From contig NZ_CP130630.1 in NCBI RefSeq assembly GCF_030551255.1, positions 5,189,501 through 5,253,500 on the forward strand: 64,000 bases of DNA. Reading direction: 5' to 3'. The notes beneath the pieces are model-generated. The model saw only the letters and a list, made by a program, of their open reading frames with translations, ran no database searches and was not told where the DNA came from. Shown one piece after another: positions 1 through 7,863 of the stretch. Every line of letters begins with the position of its first letter. Position 1 is the first letter of the stretch. Source of the DNA: Streptomyces sp. NL15-2K (GTDB taxonomy: Bacteria > Actinomycetota > Actinomycetes > Streptomycetales > Streptomycetaceae). Both the position numbers and the translations under genes were made by a program.

Positions 1-371
1 TCGGTCACCCCGCGTCCGGCAACCACGGCGGAGGACGCCATGGGCATGGAGCGGAAGCGGTCGATGACGCCCTTGGTGGAGTCGTAGACGACGACGGTGG
101 CGGTGTTGATGAAGCCGAACGCCATCGTCATCACGAACATCCCGGGCATCAGGAAGTCCTTGTAGTCCCCGCCGCCGGGCACCTGCATGGCGCTGCCGAA
201 GACATAGCCGTAGAGCAGGACGGACAGGATCGGGAAGCCCAGTTGCCAGGCGATGTTGACGGGTTGGCGGCGGTAGTGGGTCAGGCCGCGCCGGACGATG
301 TTCCAGCAGTCCGCGAGCAGCCAGTACGTAGCCCCACGCGTGCCCGGCGAGCTCAAGTCGACGGCGCTCAT
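1..371 (-). CDS. DrrB-like ABC-2 type permease (partial, runs off the left edge)
   Basis: Membrane subunit of a two-component drug exporter. The first 123 residues are in the window and begin [14 protein letters not shown] predicted cytoplasmic stretch ([18 protein letters not shown]) leads into the first membrane segment ([16 protein letters not shown]), then a [19 protein letters not shown] stretch and [14 protein letters not shown]. This matches the N-terminal half of ABC-2/DrrB permeases. Its ATG overlaps the stop codon of the ATPase gene (ATGA at 368-371), so the two are translationally coupled and form one operon. The C-terminal membrane segments lie outside the window. The exported substrate cannot be read from sequence. 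Confidence 0.9.
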   Translation of the reverse strand, partial: MSAVDLSSPGTRGATYWLLADCWNIVRRGLTHYRRQPVNIAWQLGFPILSVLLYGYVFGSAMQVPGGGDYKDFLMPGMFVMTMAFGFINTATVVVYDSTKGVIDRFRSMPMASSAVVAGRGVT

Positions 372-1339
372 GCGGCGGCCCCCTTCGCTTCCGAAGCCTC
401 GGTCCGGCGTCCGGTCAGGTGCAGGAACACGTCGTCCAGGCTCGGCCTGCGCAGGCCGATGTCCTCGACCCGGACGCCCTCGTCCTGGAGGGTCCGCGCC
501 ACCTCGGTCAGCGCGGACACCCGGTCGGTCACCGGGGCGTGCACCCGCAACTCCCCCTCGTTCGCCTCGGGTTCGCCGTCCGAGACCCGGGCGACCACCT
601 TCACCACGCGCGGGATCTCGGACCGCTCGGCGACCACGACCTCGATACGGTCGCCGCCGATCCGGTTCTTCAGCCCGTCCGGGGTGTCGTCGGCGATGGC
701 CCGCCCCTGGTCGATGACGGTGATGTGCGAGGCGAGTTTGTCGGCCTCCTCCAGGTACTGCGTGGTCAGCAGCACGGTCGTGCCGCTCGCCACCAACGCC
801 CGTACGGACTCCCAGACCTCTCCCCGGCTACGGGGGTCGAGGCCCGTCGTCGGCTCGTCGAGGAAGAGGACGGCCGGCGCGAGGATCATCGAGGCGGCGA
901 GGTCGAGTCGGCGCCGCATGCCGCCGCTGTAGCCGCCGACGCCCTTGTCGGCGGCGTCGGTCAGGTGGAACTGCTCGAGCAGTTCGGTGGCCCGCAGCCT
1001 GGCCCGCTTGCCGCCGAGGTGGAACAGGCGGCCGAACATCTCCAGGTTCTGCCGGCCGGTGAGCACCTCGTCCACGGCCGCGTACTGCCCGGTGAGCCCG
1101 ATCCGGGCGCGCACCTCGCGCGACTGCCGGGCCACGTCCAGCCCAGCCACCGTCGCACGGCCGCCGTCCAGCCGGACGAGCGTGGACAGGATGCGGACGG
1201 CGGTGGTCTTCCCTGCGCCGTTCGGCCCGAGCAGGCCGTGCACGGTGCCCTCACGGACGGCCAGGTCGAAGCCGTCGAGAGCGCGCTTCTCGCCGTAGCG
1301 CTTCTCCAGGGCCTGTGCCTGGACGGCGTACCCCTCCAT
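368..1339 (-). CDS. DrrA-like ABC transporter ATP-binding protein
   Basis: ATPase subunit (323 aa) of the DrrAB-type exporter, expected at the cytoplasmic face of the membrane with the permease at 1-371. Visible motifs: Walker [13 protein letters not shown], signature [14 protein letters not shown], Walker [13 protein letters not shown] and H-loop [11 protein letters not shown]. These are followed by the roughly 90-residue C-terminal extension usual in the daunorubicin-resistance subfamily. The start is set at ATG 1339 ([18 protein letters not shown]). The frame stays open upstream but crosses the divergent promoter. The gene is divergent from a TetR regulator at 1428, the usual arrangement for a drug-inducible efflux operon. 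Confidence 0.93.
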   Translation of the reverse strand: MEGYAVQAQALEKRYGEKRALDGFDLAVREGTVHGLLGPNGAGKTTAVRILSTLVRLDGGRATVAGLDVARQSREVRARIGLTGQYAAVDEVLTGRQNLEMFGRLFHLGGKRARLRATELLEQFHLTDAADKGVGGYSGGMRRRLDLAASMILAPAVLFLDEPTTGLDPRSRGEVWESVRALVASGTTVLLTTQYLEEADKLASHITVIDQGRAIADDTPDGLKNRIGGDRIEVVVAERSEIPRVVKVVARVSDGEPEANEGELRVHAPVTDRVSALTEVARTLQDEGVRVEDIGLRRPSLDDVFLHLTGRRTEASEAKGAAA

Positions 1340-1362
1340 GGATTCCCTCCCTAGGTAACTGA

Positions 1363-1396
1363 GTACACCGTACCCGATTGCGCGTACGCCGTACCC
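1363..1396. promoter_or_regulatory. Direct-repeat operator candidate in the divergent exporter/TetR promoter
   Basis: The 88-bp gap between the ABC operon and the TetR gene holds two near-identical 13-mers, GTACACCGTACCC (1363-1375) and GTACGCCGTACCC (1384-1396). They start 21 bp apart, about two helical turns. Each contains a GTAC..GTAC core. They sit where both promoters must lie, so they are the best candidates for binding by the adjacent TetR protein. No binding data are available. Confidence 0.45.
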
Positions 1397-1427
1397 AATT
1401 ATTTTCCGAGGACCTAAGCTGAATCGC

Positions 1428-2219
1428 ATGACGAGCGGCAAGGGCGGCAGCAGCGATACCGGCGGCGGTACGGAAACCAGTGGCAGCGGCGACATCGAGC
1501 GCACCCTCCAGCTGCTGTGGGACACCGGCCGGCGCCCCAGTCGCGGTCCCAAGCCGACCCTGACCCTCGACCAGATCGTGGAAGCGGCCGTCCGGGTCGC
1601 GGACACCGAGGGCCTGGAGGCGGTGTCGATGCGCCGCGTCGCCGCCGAGCTCGGCACCGGCACGATGTCGCTGTACCGCTACGTCCCAGGCAAGGGCGAG
1701 CTGCTCGACCTGATGCTGGACCGCGTCCAGAGGCCCTCCGAGAACCCGGCGGACCTCGGCGACGGAAGCTGGCGCTCCGCCCTGGAGGCCATGGGCCGTT
1801 CGACGCTCGCCCTCTACCGCCGCCACCCCTGGCTGCTCCGGGTCAACCAGTCACGCCCGATCCTCGGCCCGAGCGCGCTCGACAGCATGGAGAAGGTGCT
1901 CTCACGCATCAGGCCGATGGGGCTGACCGACCCCGAGCTGGTCTCGGCGATCATCGCGATCGACGGGTACGTCGTCGGCGCCGCGCGCACCCAGCTGTAC
2001 CAGCAGGAGGCGGAGCACCGGACCGGCCTCACGGACGCGGAGTTCTGGCAGGCCCAGGTGCCCGCACTCGAGAAGGCCATGGCGTCGGGCCGTTACCCGG
2101 TCATGGCCTCCCTCTCCGAGGACACCTTCGGCCCCGACTTCGACCACTTCGAGTTCGGGCTGCAGCGGATCCTGGACGGGCTGGAGGCGTTCGTGTCACG
2201 GCGTCGGGCAGCGCGGTGA
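1428..2219 (+). CDS. TetR family transcriptional regulator
   Basis: 263 aa. After a Gly/Ser-rich tail of about 40 residues comes the TetR helix-turn-helix: TLDQIVEAAVRVADTEGLEA, then SMRRVAAELGTGTMSLYRYV. The C-terminal half resembles the tetracycline-repressor-type ligand-binding domain (TetR_C). It is divergent from the DrrAB-like exporter and probably represses it until a ligand binds. The ATG at 1428 has only a weak upstream Shine-Dalgarno. Ligand unknown. Confidence 0.9.
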   Translation: MTSGKGGSSDTGGGTETSGSGDIERTLQLLWDTGRRPSRGPKPTLTLDQIVEAAVRVADTEGLEAVSMRRVAAELGTGTMSLYRYVPGKGELLDLMLDRVQRPSENPADLGDGSWRSALEAMGRSTLALYRRHPWLLRVNQSRPILGPSALDSMEKVLSRIRPMGLTDPELVSAIIAIDGYVVGAARTQLYQQEAEHRTGLTDAEFWQAQVPALEKAMASGRYPVMASLSEDTFGPDFDHFEFGLQRILDGLEAFVSRRRAAR

Positions 2220-2220
2220 C

Positions 2221-2402
2221 CTAGGGCCTGTGTCGAAAGTGGCGTCGTCCGCCCGAAGGGCGGGCCGGGCGGAAGCCCTCGTACTGGATGTACTTGGGCT
2301 TTCGCCCGGTGCGGCGAGTGGGGGCACCTCCCACGCCTTTAGGGCAGTGGGCAAGCGTGCCGGGCGCCGCCCGGCAGGCGCCACTTTCGACACAGGCCCT
2401 AG
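2221..2402. repeat. MITE-like palindromic element 1 (182 bp)
   Basis: The ends are a perfect 24-bp inverted repeat (2221-2244 and 2379-2402) beginning CTAGGGCCTGTGTCG. Inside is a second hairpin, AAGCCC..GGGCTT around GTACTGGATGTAC (about 2271-2303), which recurs almost unchanged in the adjacent element at 2401-2566. There is no coding capacity. It lies exactly between the convergent stops of the TetR gene and the gene ending at 2578, so it could also act as a bidirectional terminator. Confidence 0.7.
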
Positions 2403-2566
2403 TGCCCCGGCAGGCAACGTTTGCCCGTCAAGGAGCGGCGTCCGGTGCGTGCTCTCGGCGTGCCGGCCGGAAGCCCTCGTACTGGACGTACTTGGGCTTT
2501 CGGCCGGTGCGGCGAGAGCACGTGCCGGGCGTCGCGACGGGGCGAACGTTGCCTGTCGGGGCACTA
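2401..2566. repeat. MITE-like palindromic element 2 (about 166 bp)
   Basis: Inverted ends AGTGCCCCGGCAGGCAACG (2401 onward) and its complement with one mismatch (2545-2565) differ completely from the ends of element 1. The inner core at 2469-2501 matches that of element 1 except for one base. The two elements share the CTAG at 2399-2402, and another CTAG closes this one at 2563-2566. The first ten bases of the element recur just outside it (2566-2575), next to the TAG stop of the neighbouring gene. Confidence 0.6.
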
Positions 2567-2577
2567 GTGCCCCGGCA

Positions 2578-3558
2578 CTACCTTCTGCGCCGCAACCGCC
2601 GGAATCCCAGCAGCGCCACGAAAGCGACGGCCAGGACGATCGCCCCCGTCTTCACGTTGCCGTCACCACTGCCGCCGTCGCCGTCCGAGGCATCCGACGA
2701 GCCCGAACCCCCACTGCCGGACGGTGACTCGGACCCACCGTCACCGGGAGCGTCCTTCGCCGCCACCGGACTGTCCGTGCCCTCGCTGCCGTACATGATC
2801 TTCGTGCCGTCGGCCGAGTAGCTGACGGACTCCCCCTGCCCCTGAAGCGGCACGCTGAGCCGCTCACCCCGCTTGATCTTCCCGCCGTTCCAGTCGTACC
2901 AGATGCCGCCGAGGTAGCCGCGTACGGCGAGCTGCCGGCCGTCCGGAGAGAATGCGGCGTCGGTGGCCCACAGGTCGACCGGGGCGATGGGCTTGAAGAT
3001 GTTGCTCCCGGAGGGGGAGAGCTCGGCCGGGCCCTCGTAGAGATGCCCGCCGTCCTCCTTCTTGTCGATGATGTAGACCCGCCCGGTCTTGGGGTGCACG
3101 ACGAGCGACTCGGCGTCCCGGGGGCCGTCGGAGTACTTCACGACGTACTGGGTGGCCCGGATCGTCTGGTCCTTGAGCGTCTTGGGCTCGGGCAGCTTGT
3201 AGACCCACACGTAGGGCCACCGGCCGCCGAAGTTGTCGCCGATGTCGCCGACATAGAGCTGGTTGTCGGGGCCCATGGCGATGCCCTCGACATCACGTGG
3301 CGTGCCCACACCGGTCATGGTGATCGTCGCGACTGTCTCGCCGGTGCCGCTGTCGACCGCGTAGAGGTAGGCGCCCTTGTCCTGGTCGTTGTGCGTCCAG
3401 TAGATGCCGGGGTGCTGACGTGAGGCGGCGAGGCCGCTGGACTCGGTGATGCGCGTGTCCTTGATGGTGAAGCTCTTGTCGCCGTCGGCGGCGGAGGCGG
3501 GCACGGCGAACGCACCCACGAGCAGGATTCCGGCGAGGAGAGCGAAGGGTCGGCGCAT
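2578..3558 (-). CDS. Secreted, membrane-anchored beta-propeller-like protein
   Basis: 326 aa. A Sec signal peptide (MRRPFALLAGILLVGAFAVPASAA) is followed by a repeat-rich extracellular domain with WTHNDQDKGAYLYAVD, DVEGIAMGPDNQLYVGDIGDN and FSPDGRQLAVRGY, a pattern typical of WD40/PD40-like beta-propellers. A Gly/Ser/Asp-rich spacer (about residues 275-295) leads to a C-terminal membrane helix (VKTGAIVLAVAFVALLGF) ending RRLRRRR. That layout points to surface display anchored from the C-terminus. No LPXTG motif is seen. Substrate and role are unknown. The TAG stop abuts a MITE-like repeat. Confidence 0.82.
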   Translation of the reverse strand: MRRPFALLAGILLVGAFAVPASAADGDKSFTIKDTRITESSGLAASRQHPGIYWTHNDQDKGAYLYAVDSGTGETVATITMTGVGTPRDVEGIAMGPDNQLYVGDIGDNFGGRWPYVWVYKLPEPKTLKDQTIRATQYVVKYSDGPRDAESLVVHPKTGRVYIIDKKEDGGHLYEGPAELSPSGSNIFKPIAPVDLWATDAAFSPDGRQLAVRGYLGGIWYDWNGGKIKRGERLSVPLQGQGESVSYSADGTKIMYGSEGTDSPVAAKDAPGDGGSESPSGSGGSGSSDASDGDGGSGDGNVKTGAIVLAVAFVALLGFRRLRRRR

Positions 3559-3647
3559 GCCGTCAAGCCTGCCATCCCGAACGACGTTTCACGGCGCGTG
3601 GCCGGACTCACACCACGCCCGCCGCCGCGATCCCTCATGATGAGCGG

Positions 3648-4334
3648 ATGCTCAGGATCATGCCGGTCGGCGACTCCATGACGATCGGAAGCACGGGCGA
3701 CCACACGTGGCGCTACCGGATGTGGCGGCACCTGTGCACGACGTACGGCGGCCCGTTCGCCCTGGTCGGCCCGCGCGAGACGCTGTACGACAAGGCCGCG
3801 GACGCGCCGACGTCGTACGCCTACGCCGAACCGGACTTCCCCCGCGCCCACCTGGCCGGCTGGGGCGAGGGCTGGCTGCACATGGCTCCGCTGATCGGGG
3901 AGGCGGTGCGCGGCTGCCGGGCGGATGTCCTGCTGGTCTCCCTGGGCCTGATCGACCTGGGCTTCTACACGAACGCGGAGCAGACCGCGCAGAACGTACG
4001 GGAGTTCGTGGCCGAGGCACGGGCGGCCAGGCCGCGCGTGCGGATGGTGCTGCTGCCGGTCATCCCGAACACCCGGGCCGCGTCGGACCCGTCCTTCGCC
4101 GCGCAGGTCGACCTCTTCAACGAACTGCTGGCGAAGGCCGCGGCGGACCTGGACGAACCCCGCTCGCCGCTGCTGCTGGCGTCGATTCCGCCGTCGTACG
4201 ACATCCACACCGATACGTACGACGGCACGCACCCCAACGCCGGCGGTGAGCACAAGATCGCGGAGGCGTTCGCGGACGCCCTGTACCAGGGGTGGGGGAT
4301 GGGGGAGCCCTACACGGCCGCCCTCGGGTACTGA
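3648..4334 (+). CDS. SGNH/GDSL-type hydrolase
   Basis: 228 aa, apparently cytoplasmic because no signal peptide is seen. The nucleophile block is MPVGDSMTIG near the N-terminus (GDS). The C-terminal catalytic block is YDGTHPNAGGEHKIAEAF, with the DGTH..G pattern carrying Asp and His. Likely an esterase or lipase acting on a small ester or carbohydrate ester, substrate unknown. Starts at ATG 3648. Its 3' end overlaps the convergent AadA-like gene by 25 bp. Confidence 0.85.
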   Translation: MLRIMPVGDSMTIGSTGDHTWRYRMWRHLCTTYGGPFALVGPRETLYDKAADAPTSYAYAEPDFPRAHLAGWGEGWLHMAPLIGEAVRGCRADVLLVSLGLIDLGFYTNAEQTAQNVREFVAEARAARPRVRMVLLPVIPNTRAASDPSFAAQVDLFNELLAKAAADLDEPRSPLLLASIPPSYDIHTDTYDGTHPNAGGEHKIAEAFADALYQGWGMGEPYTAALGY

Positions 4335-5080
4335 TCCTCGATGGCCCGGCGGAGGAAGTCCGCGCAAGGGCGGACGGCGGGGCGCAGGTCGTCCCGGTCC
4401 CAGTGCTCACGCTCGTCACCGAGGTAGACGGCACGGGCGTGCGCCAGCACGGGCCGGTGCTCGTCCGGCAGCCTCTCGAGCACCCAGTCGGCGGCCGCGT
4501 CCTTGGAACGGATCGTGTCCGTGGCCAGGGTCGTCCAGATCCGGGCGAGGGTGAGCAGCACGTTGCGGGTGTCGGAGTGCAACTCGTCCATGAGCTCCGG
4601 CACGCCGGCGACGATGGCGCGCCTGAGGTCGTCGTGCGGGACGGGGTCGAGGACGTCGGCGGGCAGGGGGCCGTAGAGGGGTGCGTCGCCTTCCAGGACC
4701 ATGGTGAGGAGGGGCGCGAGGTCGGGGCTCGGCTCGGGGGCGGGGACGAGGCCCCGCTCGAAGTCGTCCCGCAGCCACTCGCCGTACAGGAACTCGCAGT
4801 TGGGCGGGTAGCGCCAGGGCCGCACCTCCGACTGCACTACGACGATCAGCTCGACGGGGCGTGCCTTTGGGCCGCCGGACACCTTGAGCAACTCGTCGAC
4901 GAGGGCTCGGCGTTGGGCGTGCGTGGTGGGTTCGCGTACGACGACCAGGACGTCGATGTCGCTGTGGGGGCGCAGGCCGGTCAGGGCGGCGGAGCCGTGG
5001 AGGTAGATGCCGAGGGTGTTGTCGGCGCCGAGGATGCGGTGGGCGAGGGGGACGAGGTGCGACGCGTGGGGGTCCGGCAT
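4310..5080 (-). CDS. AadA-like aminoglycoside nucleotidyltransferase (DUF4111)
   Basis: 256 aa, the usual AadA length. Nucleotidyltransferase motif LHGSAALTGLRPHSDIDVLV carries the GS and the metal-binding DxD. The following RPVELIVVVQSEVRPWRYPP and CEFLYGEWLR blocks match the ANT(3'')/ANT(9) family and include the Glu expected as catalytic base. The C-terminal helical domain has RNVLLTLARIWTTLAT and KDAAADWVLERLP. The family adenylylates streptomycin and/or spectinomycin. Whether this chromosomal copy gives resistance is untested. ATG 5080 is preceded by GAGAGGAAAG. Confidence 0.85.
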   Translation of the reverse strand: MPDPHASHLVPLAHRILGADNTLGIYLHGSAALTGLRPHSDIDVLVVVREPTTHAQRRALVDELLKVSGGPKARPVELIVVVQSEVRPWRYPPNCEFLYGEWLRDDFERGLVPAPEPSPDLAPLLTMVLEGDAPLYGPLPADVLDPVPHDDLRRAIVAGVPELMDELHSDTRNVLLTLARIWTTLATDTIRSKDAAADWVLERLPDEHRPVLAHARAVYLGDEREHWDRDDLRPAVRPCADFLRRAIEDQYPRAAV

Positions 5081-5172
5081 GTGGCTTTCCTCTCAGTGTC
5101 CCGGTCACTGTGCGTATCGTTGTACTGCGCGGCTGCACTCGTCCATGGGGGGCAGCCGGGGAGGAGCGCCAG

Positions 5173-5769
5173 ATGACCGTCCTGGAAGACAGGGTCGAGA
5201 TCGATATGGCCGACGAGAACACCAAGCGCTTGGACGAGTGGTTCGAGCGGCTTGAGCGACTGCCCGTCCCCGAGGGATACAAGGTTGAGATCGTCGGGGG
5301 CTACATCTACATGACTCCGCAGCGGGACATCCACTGGGAAACCATTCGTGAGATCCTCTGGGCCCTCGAAGACCGCTTCGGAAGGCGGCACGCGCGGGTC
5401 TTCTCGGATGTCCGGGTCGACTTCCCCGGCCATCAGAACGGTTTCTGCCCCGACGTGGCCAAGTTCCGCAGCGGCGCGACGAAAGACGAGGAGGGCCGCT
5501 GGCAGTACAAGGACATCGAGTTCATCGGAGAGGTCGTCTCGAAGGGAACGGCTTCCAACGACTACGGCCGCAAGAAGATGGCCTACGCGGCAGCCGAGGT
5601 CCCCGTGTACCTCATTGCCGACCCCTACCAGGGCAGGTGCACCGTTCACACCGAGCCCAAGGACGGGGAGTATCAGTGTGAGCTGCGCGTCGACTACGGA
5701 ACCGATGTCGACCTGACCACCACCCCCCTCGGCTTCACCCTCAAAACCTACGACTTCCCCCGCGACTGA
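5173..5769 (+). CDS. Uma2 family (DUF820) PD-(D/E)XK nuclease-like protein
   Basis: 198 aa. The core is recognisable: VEIVGGYIYMTPQRDIHW, then CPDVAKFRSG with the acidic residue, then EVVSKGTASNDYGRKKMAYA and VPVYLIADP, matching the E..K..Y and DP signature of Uma2 proteins. Streptomyces genomes carry many paralogues of unknown biological role. ATG 5173 is chosen because GGAGGAG lies just upstream. An ATG at 5110 is in frame but lacks a good ribosome binding site. Confidence 0.85.
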   Translation: MTVLEDRVEIDMADENTKRLDEWFERLERLPVPEGYKVEIVGGYIYMTPQRDIHWETIREILWALEDRFGRRHARVFSDVRVDFPGHQNGFCPDVAKFRSGATKDEEGRWQYKDIEFIGEVVSKGTASNDYGRKKMAYAAAEVPVYLIADPYQGRCTVHTEPKDGEYQCELRVDYGTDVDLTTTPLGFTLKTYDFPRD

Positions 5770-5779
5770 CGACGCCCTC

Positions 5780-7396
5780 TCAGAACCCGACGTCGGCCGA
5801 CCGATACGTCGGCGGCCGACGCGCCCCGCTCGCCCGCTCATAGGCATACGCCAGCCGCAGCAACGTCGGCTCACTCCAAGCCGTACCCATGAAGGTCACC
5901 CCTACCGGCAACCCGAACGCGAACCCCGCCGGCACGCTGATCGCGGGGTACCCGGCGAGTGCGGCGGGGGTCGACGCGCCGCCGCCGTAGCTGTCCCCTC
6001 GGATCAGGTCGATCTTGGCCGGCGGTCCGGCGGTCGGCATCACCAGCGCGTCCAGGCGGTGCCGGCGCAGCACCGCGTCGATGCCCTCGGCGCGGGACAG
6101 CCGGTGGTTGGTGGCCAGCGCCTCGCGGTACTCACGCTCGGTGAACTCCAGCTCGTGCACCGCCTCCAGCCCGTCCTGCCGTACGTAGCGCAGCTCGCGG
6201 TCGGCGTGCTCGCGGTTGAACTCGATCAGCTCGGCGAGGCTGCGCGGGTGGTCGCCGGGGGCGGCGGCCAGGTAGGCGTTCAGTCCGCGCTTGAGCTCAT
6301 AGACCTGGACGACCATCGAGCTCGGCAGGTCCTCCAACTGCTCGGCCGTCGGGATGTCGGCCGGGTCGACCACGGTCGCGCCGGCCTCGCGCAGCGTGGC
6401 GATCGCCCGCTCCGCGATCTCGTCGGCGTGGTGGCTGTAGCCGAAGTACACGGAGCGCGGCACGCCGATGCGGGCCCCGCGCAGTCCGTCGGCGTCCAGG
6501 AAGCGGGTGTAGTCGCGGTGGAAGTGGCCCCGGCTCGCCTCGGTCGCCGGATCGCGGTCGTCGACGCCGACGAGGGTGCCCAGCAGAATCGCCGCGTCGC
6601 GGACCGTGCGCGCCATCGGGCCGACGCTGTCCTGGCTCGGCACACCGGGGATCACGCCGCCGCGCCCGACCAGTCCGACGGTCGGCTTGACGCCGACGAC
6701 GCAGTTCGCCGACGCCGGGTCGATGATCGACCCGTTCGTCTCGGTGCCGATCCCGGCGACGCACAGGTTGGCCGCGACGGCGACCCCCGTACCGGAGCTG
6801 GATTCGTTCGGCGAACGGTCCAGCTTGTACGGGTTGCGGGTCTGTCCACCACGGGCGCTCCAGCCCGCGTGGTGGGTGAGCGACATCCCGCCGGCCCACT
6901 CGCTCAGGTTGGTCTTGCCGAGGATGACGGCACCGGCGGCACGCAGCCGGGCGGCGACCGTGGCGTCCCTGGCCGGCCGGAGGCCTTCCAGGGCGAGGGA
7001 GCCGGCCGTCGTGTGCATGCGGTCCCCGGTCTCCACCAGATCCTTCAGCAGGATGGGCATGCCGTGCAGCGGTCCGCGCGGGCGCCGTTCGGCGTCCAGC
7101 CGCCGGGCCTCCCGTAACGCGTCGGGGTTGGTCTCGATCACCGAGCGCAGGAGGGGATCGACGCGTTCGATCCGGTTCAGGTAGTAGCGGGTGAGGCGTT
7201 CGGCGTCCAGCCGTCCGTCGTCCATCCGCCGGCGCAGCTCTGTGATGCCCAGTTCGTCGAGCTCTCCTGGCGCGGTGTGGGCCTGAACCCGGGCCTGGGC
7301 CTGGGCAGAGGCTGCGCCGAGCCATGGTGTGGCCGCCGCCGCGGTACCGAGCGCGAGCACGCTGCGGCGAGTGGTGTGTGACGCGGAAGTACTCAT
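5780..7396 (-). CDS. Tat-exported amidase (amidase signature family)
   Basis: 538 aa. The N-terminus SHTTRRSVLALGTAAAATPW has the twin-arginine motif, so export through Tat is likely. The amidase fold follows: LHGMPILLKDLVETGDRM with the catalytic Lys, then the Ser-rich block RSPNESSSGTGVAVAANL and GTETNGSIIDPASANCVVG with the nucleophile Ser. The usual GGSS(S)GS sequence reads NESSSGT here. The catalytic SSS and GSI serines are kept, so activity is still expected. Substrate unknown. ATG 7396 was chosen because the Tat motif follows at once; the longer open frame has no support. Confidence 0.88.
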   Translation of the reverse strand: MSTSASHTTRRSVLALGTAAAATPWLGAASAQAQARVQAHTAPGELDELGITELRRRMDDGRLDAERLTRYYLNRIERVDPLLRSVIETNPDALREARRLDAERRPRGPLHGMPILLKDLVETGDRMHTTAGSLALEGLRPARDATVAARLRAAGAVILGKTNLSEWAGGMSLTHHAGWSARGGQTRNPYKLDRSPNESSSGTGVAVAANLCVAGIGTETNGSIIDPASANCVVGVKPTVGLVGRGGVIPGVPSQDSVGPMARTVRDAAILLGTLVGVDDRDPATEASRGHFHRDYTRFLDADGLRGARIGVPRSVYFGYSHHADEIAERAIATLREAGATVVDPADIPTAEQLEDLPSSMVVQVYELKRGLNAYLAAAPGDHPRSLAELIEFNREHADRELRYVRQDGLEAVHELEFTEREYREALATNHRLSRAEGIDAVLRRHRLDALVMPTAGPPAKIDLIRGDSYGGGASTPAALAGYPAISVPAGFAFGLPVGVTFMGTAWSEPTLLRLAYAYERASGARRPPTYRSADVGF

Positions 7397-7431
7397 GTAC
7401 CGGAACGCTAGAGGCGTCGTAGACGTAACTC

Positions 7432-7496
7432 GCTCCGGCTGTCCCCCGGTTCTGTGGGGGCAGTGTCCCCCCACCGGACAGGGGGACAGCCGGAGC
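7432..7496. other. 65-nt nested hairpin in the amidase/AKR divergent gap
   Basis: Perfect 15-bp arms, GCTCCGGCTGTCCCC (7432-7446) and its complement (7482-7496), enclose further nested complements (CCGGT..ACCGG and GGGGG..CCCCC). It lies about 36 bp upstream of the amidase ATG and would fall in its leader RNA. It is also about 90 bp upstream of the AKR ATG. It could be a transcript-stability or attenuation structure, or a symmetric protein-binding site. Confidence 0.5.
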
Positions 7497-7584
7497 AGGA
7501 GCGGGTCGACCGGCCGCAGTTCTGTCGAACGTCGTGGAAAGCACGCTTGCATAGAGCGCACTCCACGTCGTTGGCTAGGCAGTC

Positions 7585-7740
7585 ATGAAGTACACGCAGC
7601 TCGGACGCACGGGACTCAAGGTCAGCCGACTCGTCCTCGGGACGATGAACTTCGGTCCGCAGACCGACGAAGCCGACAGCCACGCCATCATGGACGCCGC
7701 GCTGGACGCGGGAATCAACTTCTTCGATCAGCAATTTTGA
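7585..7740 (+). pseudogene. Aldo/keto reductase, 5' fragment (interrupted by element I)
   Basis: MKYTQLGRTGLKVSRLVLGT begins a normal AKR. The reading frame leaves the family after residue 48 (GINFFD) and runs into QQF and a TGA. The rest of the gene resumes at 20548. Joining 7585-7727 to 20550-21384 gives an uninterrupted 325-residue AKR with the expected FFDTANVYGWG sequence. The break falls inside the codon of the conserved catalytic Asp48 (GA|C). The fragment alone cannot fold as an AKR barrel. Confidence 0.93.
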
Positions 7741-7744
7741 CGCC
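7720..7744. other. attL of element I
   Basis: Host AKR sequence ends at 7727. Element sequence then carries CAATTTTGACGCC (7732-7744), whose exact complement lies at 20528-20540 near the right junction. In the excised circle these 13-mers would face each other around the GA crossover, the expected form of a serine-integrase attP. Confidence 0.8.
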
Positions 7745-7863
7745 GAACTGCATCGTAGCGTGTCACCAGCGCGCATGTGGCACCACGGAGAGCGCCGACC
7801 GCCACCCCCAACTCGCCCTGCACGCAGAGCAGGAGGCAGCGGTCCACATGCAGATTTGTTACT

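Noticed and set aside
1340..1663. N-terminal extension of the ABC ATPase
   Set aside because: The open frame crosses the divergent promoter and overlaps the TetR gene; family homology begins at ATG 1339.
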